A stretch of DNA of 64,000 nt from CAJXSN01 sp947492235. Its GTDB lineage: Bacteria > Pseudomonadota > Alphaproteobacteria > Sphingomonadales > Sphingomonadaceae. Every line of letters begins with the position of its first letter. The first letter of the stretch is position 1. A program made the position numbers and the translations under genes. Positions 55,192 to 62,391 of this stretch are shown here, piece by piece. The stretch lies in NCBI RefSeq assembly GCF_042492175.1, contig NZ_CP170453.1:2666001-2730000 (forward strand), written 5' to 3'. The notes below the pieces were generated by a model. It made no database searches and was not told the origin of the DNA. It saw only the letters and a program-made list of their open reading frames with translations.

Positions 55192-55887
55192 GTGCACACC
55201 ATGCAAGACCCACAGACGTACCCTTACTCGCTTCCAACAATAGATGATGCCGAAGGCCTCGCCCGTGCCACGGCGATGCAGGACAAACTTTCGAAACGGC
55301 GGACATGCCGCGATTTTACCGATCAGCCGGTTCCCCGAGAGATTATCGAGCAGGCTATACTTGCCGCTGGCAGCGCGCCCAATGGTGCGAACCATCAACC
55401 GTGGCATTTCGCCGTAGTCGGCTCACGCGACAAGAAGAACGCCATCCGGCAGGCAGCCGAAGAAGAAGAGCGCCGGTTCTATGGCGAAGACGGCGATGAC
55501 CCAAAGGCCAGCGACGAATGGCTCTCCGCCCTCGCCCCTATCGGCACCGATGCCAGCAAGCCGTTTCTCGAAACAGCGCCATGGCTGATCGTGGTGTTCG
55601 CCCAGCGCAAAGGCGGGATCGAAGAGGACGGCAAAACGCAGAACTATTATGTGAATGAGAGCGTCGGGATTGCCTGCGGAATGCTGATTGCCACGCTGCA
55701 CGAGGCGGGGCTTGCGACCCTCACCCACACCCCCAGTCCTATGGGGTTCCTGCGCGAATTGTGCGGCAGGCCCGATCACGAGAAACCGATGATGATCGTG
55801 GTTGTGGGACACCCGGCGGAAGGGGCGACTGTGCCCGCCCATGCCATGCGCAAGAAACCGCTCAGCCAGATTGCCAGCTGGCTCTAG
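55192..55887 (+). CDS. Nitroreductase family protein
   Basis: A 231-residue flavin-dependent oxidoreductase of the nitroreductase/BluB fold. The FMN-site opening is KRRTCRDFTDQPVPREIIEQ followed by APNGANHQPWHFAVV; MGFLRELCGRPDHEKPMMIV is the conserved C-terminal part. The substrate is unknown. An ATG start is at 55192; the start region (MHTMQDP) leaves Met4 as an alternative. It lies between two COQ4 paralogues and shares the operator-bearing gap with copy 1. Confidence 0.88.
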   Translation: MHTMQDPQTYPYSLPTIDDAEGLARATAMQDKLSKRRTCRDFTDQPVPREIIEQAILAAGSAPNGANHQPWHFAVVGSRDKKNAIRQAAEEEERRFYGEDGDDPKASDEWLSALAPIGTDASKPFLETAPWLIVVFAQRKGGIEEDGKTQNYYVNESVGIACGMLIATLHEAGLATLTHTPSPMGFLRELCGRPDHEKPMMIVVVGHPAEGATVPAHAMRKKPLSQIASWL

Positions 55888-55922
55888 AACTTGAGATCAA
55901 GCTGGCACAACAGGCCGCCAGA

Positions 55923-56753
55923 TCAGGCAGGTTGAGCTTCCACCGCGTGCTTGCCCAACAGATCATACGGATCGACGCCTTCTTCTGACCAGATCCGGTG
56001 GCATTCGCGGTAATATGTCGGTTCGGGAATACCAAATCGCGTGCGCGCATCCTGCAAATCCATCGCCAGCAATTCGCGGATCGACATAGCGACCAGCGGC
56101 GGACAAGCACGTCCGGTGCGCTGCGCCTGACGGCAGGCCTTCATCACGGGCGCAGGACTCTTGACCGTCTTCTTGATGTTCACTGCTCCGGCATAGCCGA
56201 TCAGCAAGTGACCATGGCTGGGTGACTGGCCATAGGTGAAGAGCAGCACACATTGCTCACCCAGAGCATCGCGGCCATATCCTGTCAGGACATGCATCAG
56301 ATCATGCGTATCGCGCGACCGGAAGCCGAACCATTGCACCAGATCGTTATAACGGACATTGCCAAGCTTGTCGGCCTCCGCAGCCAGCCCCGCTGCCGAA
56401 AGGCCTTCGCGCTCCATGAAATTGACATAAGCATGCGCGACACTTCCGCGTGGCAATTTCCGCAGTTTTTCATGGTCATCGAGGATCGGAACCAGCGAGG
56501 GCTCATTGGCACGCAAGGTCTCGCCATGCTCACTCAAGGTCAGAGCCCGCACGCGATCCATGAAATTCTTGGACGGGAGCGATTCAAAAATACGGAAGAC
56601 GTGGCTGGTGTCCTCCTTGTCTTTGAGCAGTTCGCGGAAATGGCCGAACGCATTGGGCAGCGAATATTTCGGCTCTGGACGGCGCGGGTCACGCAGAATG
56701 GTCCCGTCACGGGCACATTCGATTGTCGAATGAATGGCTTGCTGGTCGGTCAT
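55923..56753 (-). CDS. COQ4 family protein, copy 2
   Basis: A 276-residue COQ4-like protein with an intact motif HDLMHVLTGYGRDALGE. It aligns with copy 1 over most of its length (for example AFGHFRELLKDKEDTSHVFR here against ALGHFRKLVADKEDTEQVFH there) but is clearly diverged, so the duplication is not recent. AAGGG precedes the ATG at 56753, and the shared palindrome ends immediately upstream of that ribosome site. The role is unknown; either a quinone-related enzyme or a lipid-binding relative. Confidence 0.88.
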   Translation of the reverse strand: MTDQQAIHSTIECARDGTILRDPRRPEPKYSLPNAFGHFRELLKDKEDTSHVFRIFESLPSKNFMDRVRALTLSEHGETLRANEPSLVPILDDHEKLRKLPRGSVAHAYVNFMEREGLSAAGLAAEADKLGNVRYNDLVQWFGFRSRDTHDLMHVLTGYGRDALGEQCVLLFTYGQSPSHGHLLIGYAGAVNIKKTVKSPAPVMKACRQAQRTGRACPPLVAMSIRELLAMDLQDARTRFGIPEPTYYRECHRIWSEEGVDPYDLLGKHAVEAQPA

Positions 56754-56763
56754 TCCGCATCCC

Positions 56764-56784
56764 TTACTGACATCAATGTCAATA
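56764..56784. promoter_or_regulatory. Operator candidate upstream of COQ4 copy 2
   Basis: TTACTGACA (56764-56772), four bases (TCAA), TGTCAATA (56777-56784). TGACAT-CA-ATGTCA inside it is a perfect 14-base inverted repeat. It matches the site at 55126-55146 in every position outside the four-base centre, and overlaps a weak -10 candidate (TATATT, 56786-56781 on the minus strand). Confidence 0.65.
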
Positions 56785-56812
56785 TAGCGTGAACGGCGGA
56801 AATAGGAAGCCC

Positions 56813-57697
56813 TTAGGCAGAAACCCGCTCACCCGCCGGAATGTCGAGCAGCGCCAGGACCGCCGTCAGATCCCCCCGGTCAATCCACCCATTGGCGGCC
56901 TCGCGGGCTTTCGGCTTTGCACGGTAAGCCATGCCGTAATCGGACGCGGCAATCATCGGGATATCGTTGGCCCCGTCACCCGCCGTCAACGTCCGAGCCC
57001 CCTGCCCCAGCCTCGCCAACTCTTCTTCAAGCGTCGCCTTTTTCGTTGCGCTGTCCACAACCGGGCCCGCGAGTTCACCCGTCAGTACGCCGTCAGCAAC
57101 GGCCAGTCGGTTGCCGACCACTTGATCGAAGCCCAGCATAGCTGCCACCGGATCGGCAAAATGGTGAAAGCCCCCGGTCACCAGAACTGTGCGGCACCCG
57201 TGCGCCTTCAATGTTTGCACCAGATCCCGCGCGCCCAGCGTCGGTTTGATCCGCTCGTCCAGACAACGCTGGATAGCATTTTCATCGAGCCCGGCCAGCA
57301 GACCGACCCGTTCTTTCAAGGCGCTTTCAAAGTCCAATTCGCCCTGCATTGCCCGCTCGGTGATGTCGGAAACTTTGTCCTTCAGCCCTGCAAAATCCGC
57401 CAGCTCGTCGATACATTCCTGTCCGATCATTGTGGAATCCATATCGGACACAAACAGTTTCGGCAGCGCGAAGCCATCTTGTGCAATCAGGCCATCGGTT
57501 TGCCCCAAATGCTCATCGATAGCCGCGCGTAAGGCCCGCACATCGCAGTTCGGCAACTCTAACTGCAGAACTTCTCCGCAATGCTCCAGCATGGATGCAT
57601 TGGCGACGGGCATCCCCGCGTTGTCCAGTGCGGCAAGCAGTGGGTCGACGGCTGTTTCCAGCGCCTGAGGGTCTGCTATTAGCCGGGCGATGGGCAC
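56813..57697 (-). CDS. serB: Phosphoserine phosphatase SerB
   Basis: A 294-residue HAD-family phosphatase making serine from phosphoserine. An N-terminal ACT-like part (residues 1-75) precedes the catalytic domain with SDMDSTMIGQECIDE (nucleophile Asp), VTGGFHHFADPV and GDGANDIPMIAASDYG. The start is taken as GTG at 57697 because GGAG lies nine bases upstream and family proteins begin with a similar IARLIADP; the frame is open further upstream. This start overlaps the divergent miaA start by eight bases. Confidence 0.94.
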   Translation of the reverse strand: MPIARLIADPQALETAVDPLLAALDNAGMPVANASMLEHCGEVLQLELPNCDVRALRAAIDEHLGQTDGLIAQDGFALPKLFVSDMDSTMIGQECIDELADFAGLKDKVSDITERAMQGELDFESALKERVGLLAGLDENAIQRCLDERIKPTLGARDLVQTLKAHGCRTVLVTGGFHHFADPVAAMLGFDQVVGNRLAVADGVLTGELAGPVVDSATKKATLEEELARLGQGARTLTAGDGANDIPMIAASDYGMAYRAKPKAREAANGWIDRGDLTAVLALLDIPAGERVSA

Positions 57698-58646
57698 TGA
57701 CAATTCTCCGAAAGATAAGGCCGGGAAAGAGGTCGCGCTCATCGCAGGGCCGACCGCGAGCGGCAAGAGCGATGTGGCGGTGGAACTCGCATTGCGTCTG
57801 CACGATCGGGGACGGGATGCAGTCATTATCAATGCCGACAGCATGCAGGTCTATGCCGATCTGCAAGTCGTCAGCGCCCGGCCGACCCGAGAGGAAATGC
57901 GCGGCATACCGCACCGCCTGTTCGGCACGTGGGACGGCGCACAGGCGTGTTCCACGGCCGATTGGGCGAAAGCAGCGAAGGACGAGATTGCAGCCGCCCA
58001 TGTTGCAGGCGCGGTCCCCATTCTTGTTGGGGGCACGGGGCTGTATCTGCAAACCCTGCTGGAAGGCATCGCGCCGATCCCCGAAATTGCCGAGGATGTG
58101 CGGCAGCGTATTCGCTCGGCCAGCCTCGAGAAGGTACGAGCCGAACTTGCCGAGCTGGACCCGGTGTCGCTGGCCCGGATTGGCGCAAGCGACACGCAGC
58201 GCCTTTGCCGCGCTCTGGAAGTTGCCGCCTCGACCGGCAGAACTCTGGGTGACTGGCAGCAGCACAAAGAAGGCGGGATTGCACAGGATATCGCGCTGCA
58301 CCCCCTAATCTTACTGCCCGATCGCGAATGGCTTTATGCACGCTGCAATGAGCGGTTTCGCTGGATGCTGGACAATGGAGCGGTCGAGGAAGTGGAGGCA
58401 CTGATGAAGCGCGGATTGCATCCCGATCTGCCCGTTATGCGCGCTATCGGCGTGCCCGAAATTGCCACTCTGGACAAGCAATCGCGCGACGCGGTGGAAG
58501 AAGCGGGTGGCACTGCCACGCGGCAATATGCAAAGCGGCAATATACTTGGTTCCGTAACCAGCCGCCCGAATGGTGGCCCAGAGAGCGAGAGCAATCCAG
58601 CCCGACCCAATTGGTCGAACACCATTTTGAAATATTATTACAATAG
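57690..58646 (+). CDS. miaA: tRNA dimethylallyltransferase MiaA
   Basis: A 318-residue enzyme that adds a dimethylallyl group to A37 of tRNAs reading UNN codons. The P-loop is LIAGPTASGKSDVA; INADSMQVYADLQVVSARPT and GGTGLYLQTLLEG are characteristic, and RQYAKRQYTWFRNQP is the C-terminal signature. Start ATG (57690) has no clear ribosome site. Its 5' end overlaps serB, so its promoter must lie inside the serB coding region, or the start is further in. Confidence 0.96.
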   Translation: MGTDNSPKDKAGKEVALIAGPTASGKSDVAVELALRLHDRGRDAVIINADSMQVYADLQVVSARPTREEMRGIPHRLFGTWDGAQACSTADWAKAAKDEIAAAHVAGAVPILVGGTGLYLQTLLEGIAPIPEIAEDVRQRIRSASLEKVRAELAELDPVSLARIGASDTQRLCRALEVAASTGRTLGDWQQHKEGGIAQDIALHPLILLPDREWLYARCNERFRWMLDNGAVEEVEALMKRGLHPDLPVMRAIGVPEIATLDKQSRDAVEEAGGTATRQYAKRQYTWFRNQPPEWWPREREQSSPTQLVEHHFEILLQ

Positions 58647-58652
58647 AGAGCC

Positions 58653-58681
58653 TTGACAAGATAGATTATAACGCCTATCGA
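58653..58681 (+). promoter_or_regulatory. Candidate promoter for ilvB
   Basis: TTGACA (58653-58658, perfect -35) and TATCGA (58676-58681) with a 17-base spacer, seven bases after the miaA stop. It would start transcription near 58688, leaving a leader of about 60 bases that contains the hairpin at 58697. Confidence 0.6.
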
Positions 58682-58696
58682 GACTCCAGACCCAAA

Positions 58697-58731
58697 GGGC
58701 CCGGTGTTTCCCCCAACACCGGGCTCTACTT
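58697..58731 (+). terminator. Hairpin in the ilvB leader, candidate terminator/attenuator
   Basis: GGGCCCGGTGTT (58697-58708) pairs over 12 positions, including one G-U, with AACACCGGGCTC (58715-58726) around TCCCCC; TACTTTT follows. It could end miaA transcripts, but because a good promoter lies upstream of it, it may also attenuate ilvB. No leader peptide is visible before it. Confidence 0.6.
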
Positions 58732-58747
58732 TTGAGAGAAGACTGCG

Positions 58748-60532
58748 ATGCCCTCCCCAGATGCCAATCTCGGCACCCCAGCGAAACAGCGCAGCGGCGC
58801 GCGGATCCTTGTCGACAGCCTTGTCGAACAGGGCGTCGAATTCGTTTTCGGCTATCCCGGCGGCGCGGTGCTGCCGATCTATGACGAGATGTTTGGCGAT
58901 AAGCGTCTGCGCCACATTCTTGTGCGCCACGAAGCTGGCGCTGCCCACGCGGCAGAGGGATATGCCCGCAGCACGGGCAAGCCCGGCGTTGTGCTGGTTA
59001 CCAGCGGGCCCGGTGCGACCAATGCCGTCACCGGTATTGCCGACGCGTATATGGATTCGATCCCGCTTGTGGTCATAACCGGCCAGGTCCCGACCGGCCT
59101 GATTGGGACCGATGCGTTTCAGGAAGCGGACACGGTCGGCATCACGCGTCATTGCACGAAGCACAATTACCTCGTGAAGGATCCCGATGCGCTGGAAGCC
59201 ACACTGGCCGAAGCTTTCCGCATCGCAACCACGGGCCGCCCCGGCCCGGTGCTGGTCGATATTCCGAAGGATGTGCAGATTGCGCAGGCAGGCCGGGCGG
59301 CGAAGGACCCTGCGCTTGCCTCGGCACGCTACCAACCCGCCACCGTCGCTCCCGCAGAAACGATTGCGGAAGCAGTCGAGATGCTGGCAGCGGCAGAACG
59401 CCCGGTCTTCTACACCGGAGGCGGCGTTATCAATTCCGGTCCCAATGCCAGCACGGCCTTGCGCGCATTGCAGGCGCTGACCGATGCACCGGTTACGTCC
59501 ACTCTGATGGGTCTGGGCGCATTTAGCGCGGACCATCCTGATTGGCTTGGGATGCTGGGCATGCACGGCACGTTCGAAGCGAATATGGCCATGAATCAGG
59601 CGGATCTGATCGTGGCCGTTGGCGCGCGGTTCGATGACCGCGTCACCGGCAGGCTGGACGCCTTCGCCCCCAACTCCAAGAAGATCCACATCGATATCGA
59701 CCGGGCCAGCATCAACAAGGTGGTGCCCGTTGATCTGGGCATTGTTGGCGATTGCGGCACTGTGCTTCAACAGATGGTCGATTGCTGGGGCAAACGCAGC
59801 CATCCCGACCGCGGTGAATGGAAGGCGCGCATTGCCGGATGGCGCGCGCGCGAATGCCTCGCCTACCCGGATGCCGCCGGGACGGAAGGGCTGATGATGC
59901 CGCAAAAGGCTGTCGAGCGCCTGTTTGCCCTCACCCGCGACCGCGACCCGATCATCACCACAGAAGTCGGCCAGCATCAGATGTGGGCGGCGCAGTATTT
60001 TGGTTTCATGGGCCCGAACAAATGGCTCACCAGCGGCGGCCTTGGCACGATGGGCTACGGCCTTCCTGCCGCTATCGGCGCGCAATTGGGCAACCCCGAT
60101 GCGCTGGTGATCGACATCGCGGGCGAGGCCAGCATCCAGATGAATATTCAGGAGCTCGGCACCGCCAGCCAATACCGCCTGCCGGTGAAGGTCTTCATCC
60201 TCAACAACGAATATATGGGCATGGTCCGCCAGTGGCAGGAACTGACCTATGAAAGCCGCTATTCCAACAGCTATTCGGACAGCCTGCCGGACTTTGTCGC
60301 GCTGGCAGAGGCGTATGGCTGGAAGGGCATTAGGATCGAGGAAGAAGCCGGACTGGACGCAGGCATCGAGGCGATGCTCGCTCATGATGGCCCGGTGATC
60401 GTCGATTGCCGCGTGTCCAAAGAAGCCAACTGCCTGCCGATGATCCCCAGCGGCGCGGCGCACACCGACATGCTGCTCTATGGTGACGAAACCGAAGGCA
60501 CGATGGACGACGAAGCGAAGGCGCTGGTTTGA
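58748..60532 (+). CDS. ilvB: Acetolactate synthase large subunit
   Basis: A 594-residue thiamine-diphosphate enzyme for the first step of valine, leucine and isoleucine synthesis. The catalytic Glu is in HEAGAAHAAEGYAR. The TPP motif reads IAGEASIQMNIQELGTASQY, with GEA where many family members have GDG or GDA; as I recall this is usual in alphaproteobacteria. FAD-site segments (MLGMHGTFEANMAMNQADLI) are present. Its stop overlaps the ilvN start (TGATG). Confidence 0.96.
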   Translation: MPSPDANLGTPAKQRSGARILVDSLVEQGVEFVFGYPGGAVLPIYDEMFGDKRLRHILVRHEAGAAHAAEGYARSTGKPGVVLVTSGPGATNAVTGIADAYMDSIPLVVITGQVPTGLIGTDAFQEADTVGITRHCTKHNYLVKDPDALEATLAEAFRIATTGRPGPVLVDIPKDVQIAQAGRAAKDPALASARYQPATVAPAETIAEAVEMLAAAERPVFYTGGGVINSGPNASTALRALQALTDAPVTSTLMGLGAFSADHPDWLGMLGMHGTFEANMAMNQADLIVAVGARFDDRVTGRLDAFAPNSKKIHIDIDRASINKVVPVDLGIVGDCGTVLQQMVDCWGKRSHPDRGEWKARIAGWRARECLAYPDAAGTEGLMMPQKAVERLFALTRDRDPIITTEVGQHQMWAAQYFGFMGPNKWLTSGGLGTMGYGLPAAIGAQLGNPDALVIDIAGEASIQMNIQELGTASQYRLPVKVFILNNEYMGMVRQWQELTYESRYSNSYSDSLPDFVALAEAYGWKGIRIEEEAGLDAGIEAMLAHDGPVIVDCRVSKEANCLPMIPSGAAHTDMLLYGDETEGTMDDEAKALV

Positions 60533-61047
60533 TGAAAATTACAGAAGCCAAATCCGAACGGCACGTTCTCGCCGTCACCGTCGATAACGAGCCAGGCATT
60601 CTGGCGAAGATCACCGGCCTGTTCACTGCGCGCGGTTACAATATCGATAGCCTGACCGTGGCGGATATCTCGGAAGACCATGCGGTCAGCCGGATTACCG
60701 TGGTGACCAACGGCCCGCCGCAAGTGATCGATCAGATACAGGCGCAGTTAGAGCGATTGGTGCCGGTGCACCGCGTGGTCGATCTGACCGAGGAAGGCCC
60801 GCATGTGGAGCGCGAGCTGGCGCTGGTGAAGGTTGCCGGCACGGGCGAAAAACGCGTCGAGGCGCTGCGACTTGCGGACATCTTCCGCGCGCGCCCGGTC
60901 GACACCACGACAGAGAGTTTCATCTTCGAAATCACCGGCCCGCCGGACAAGCTGGACAGCTTTATCGACCTGATGCGCGAGCTGGGGCTGGTGGAAATCG
61001 GCCGCACCGGCATTGTCGGGATGATGCGCGGGGCCGAAGGGGCTTGA
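60532..61047 (+). CDS. ilvN: Acetolactate synthase small (regulatory) subunit
   Basis: A 171-residue ACT-domain subunit that confers valine feedback inhibition. The ACT domain is HVLAVTVDNEPGILAKITGL then YNIDSLTVADISED; the C-terminal domain includes RELALVKVAGTGEKRVEA. Start 60532 overlaps the ilvB stop by one base. A repeat doublet separates it from ilvC. It is also called ilvH in related genomes. Confidence 0.95.
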   Translation: MKITEAKSERHVLAVTVDNEPGILAKITGLFTARGYNIDSLTVADISEDHAVSRITVVTNGPPQVIDQIQAQLERLVPVHRVVDLTEEGPHVERELALVKVAGTGEKRVEALRLADIFRARPVDTTTESFIFEITGPPDKLDSFIDLMRELGLVEIGRTGIVGMMRGAEGA

Positions 61048-61055
61048 GAGGCCGC

Positions 61056-61134
61056 GTCGCCCCGGCAAAAGCTGGGGTCTCGTGCAGCCAAGACGGAATT
61101 TGTGGACACAGGCCCCAGCTTTCGCTGGGGAGAC
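61056..61134. repeat. REP doublet (REPIN-like) between ilvN and ilvC
   Basis: The left copy (61056-61079) and the right copy (61111-61134, inverted) match at about 20 of 24 positions around a 31-base spacer. Each copy is itself a small hairpin (CCCCGGCAAAAGCTGGGG; CCCCAGCTTTCGCTGGGG). This is the arrangement of REPIN units. It lies in the ilvN-ilvC spacer and could stabilise or shorten the transcript. Confidence 0.82.
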
Positions 61135-61159
61135 GACAAAGTTTGAAAAAGGACCACCC

Positions 61160-62194
61160 ATGAAAGTTTATTACGACGCCGACACCGATCGCAAATTGAT
61201 CGAAGAGCGCAACATCGTCATCGTCGGCTACGGCAGCCAGGGCCACGCCCACGCCCAGAACCTGCGCGATAGCGGAGCGGGCGAAGTCCGCGTTGCCCTG
61301 CGCGAAGGCTCCGCAACGGCGAAGAAGGCCGAGGCCGCTGGCTTCACCGTCATGTCCAACGCCGATGCAGCCAAGTGGGCCGACATCGTGATGATCCTCG
61401 CCCCCGATGAAACGCAGGCGGAAATCTGGAACCGCGACCTCAAGGACAACATGAAGGAAGGCGCCGCTCTCGCCTTTGCCCATGGTCTGAACGTTCATTT
61501 CGGCCTGATCGAACCGCGCGCCGATCTCGACGTGATCATGATCGCCCCCAAAGGCCCCGGCCATACGGTGCGTAACGAATACGAGAACGGCCGCGGTGTT
61601 CCCGCGCTGATTGCCGTGCATCAGGAAGGCTCCGGCAGCGGCGGCAACGGCTTCGCGCAGCAGCTCGCCCTCGCCTATGCCGGCGCAATGGGCGCAGGCC
61701 GCTCCGCGATCATCGAGACCACCTTCAAGGACGAATGCGAGACCGATCTGTTCGGCGAGCAAGCCGTGCTGTGCGGGGGCATCAGCCACCTGATCCTGGC
61801 GGGCTTCGAGACCCTGGTAGAGGCCGGTTACCCCGAAGAAATGGCCTATTTCGAGTGTCTTCACGAGACCAAGCTGATCGTCGATCTGCTGTATGAAGGC
61901 GGCATTGCAAATATGCGCTATTCCATCAGCAACACTGCGGAATACGGCGACTATCACACCGGCCCGCGCGTCATCACCGACGAGACAAAGGCCGAGATGA
62001 AACGCGTTCTGGAAGACATCCAGGCGGGGCGCTTCGTCCAGCGATTCATGATGGACAACATGGTCGGCAATCCGGAAATGAAGGCGAGCCGCAAGCGTCA
62101 GGAAGCGCATCCGATCGAGGAAGTCGGGACTCGCCTTCGCGCAATGATGCCATGGATCGGTGACAACCAGCTGGTCGACAAGACCAAGAACTAG
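61160..62194 (+). CDS. ilvC: Ketol-acid reductoisomerase
   Basis: A 344-residue class I enzyme that isomerises and reduces acetolactate in valine/isoleucine synthesis. The NADPH motif is IVGYGSQGHAHAQNLRDSG. The Mg-site residues are in KDECETDLFGEQAVLCGG and YFECLHETKLIVDL. Start 61160 follows AAGGA (61149-61153) at six bases; the frame is open upstream across the repeat doublet but that part is not protein-like. Confidence 0.97.
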   Translation: MKVYYDADTDRKLIEERNIVIVGYGSQGHAHAQNLRDSGAGEVRVALREGSATAKKAEAAGFTVMSNADAAKWADIVMILAPDETQAEIWNRDLKDNMKEGAALAFAHGLNVHFGLIEPRADLDVIMIAPKGPGHTVRNEYENGRGVPALIAVHQEGSGSGGNGFAQQLALAYAGAMGAGRSAIIETTFKDECETDLFGEQAVLCGGISHLILAGFETLVEAGYPEEMAYFECLHETKLIVDLLYEGGIANMRYSISNTAEYGDYHTGPRVITDETKAEMKRVLEDIQAGRFVQRFMMDNMVGNPEMKASRKRQEAHPIEEVGTRLRAMMPWIGDNQLVDKTKN

Positions 62195-62205
62195 GAACCA
62201 CGAAT

Positions 62206-62237
62206 TGCCGCGTTGCGCTTGCGTGACGCGGCATTTT
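62206..62237 (+). terminator. Intrinsic terminator after ilvC
   Basis: TGCCGCGT (62206-62213) pairs with ACGCGGCA (62226-62233), followed by TTTT (62234-62237), 12 bases after the ilvC stop. It separates ilvC from the leuA leader region. Confidence 0.75.
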
Positions 62238-62248
62238 CGGCAACACAT

Positions 62249-62305
62249 ATGCTCATGACACGCCACGATACCCGTTTGCTACGACTAACGCGCCCTTGGG
62301 CGTGA
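62249..62305 (+). CDS. Possible leuA leader peptide
   Basis: An 18-codon reading frame (MLMTRHDTRLLRLTRPWA) that ends 86 bases before leuA. The run TTG-CTA-CGA-CTA holds three Leu codons of types that are rare in GC-rich genomes, the pattern expected for ribosome-stalling leaders. Downstream, CGCGCCC (62289-62295) can pair with GGGCGCG (62323-62329), while CCCTTG (62293-62298) can instead pair with CAAGGG (62341-62346), so exclusive structures exist. No strong ribosome site, promoter or U-rich terminator is seen. Confidence 0.4.
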   Translation: MLMTRHDTRLLRLTRPWA

Positions 62306-62391
62306 TCTGACGCGTGGCCGATGGGCGCGCGGCAAGCGCTCAAGGGACATCTCAGGCCATTCCATCAGAGATACCGAGTTAGCGAACCGTC

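Noticed and set aside
58334..60463. Long minus-strand open frame opposite miaA end and ilvB
   Set aside because: Shadow; ilvB is unambiguous on the plus strand, and the frame also crosses the promoter and hairpin.
58748..60532. Broken TPP motif in IlvB (GEA instead of GDG)
   Set aside because: The rest of the enzyme is intact, and as I recall this variant is normal in alphaproteobacterial acetolactate synthases.
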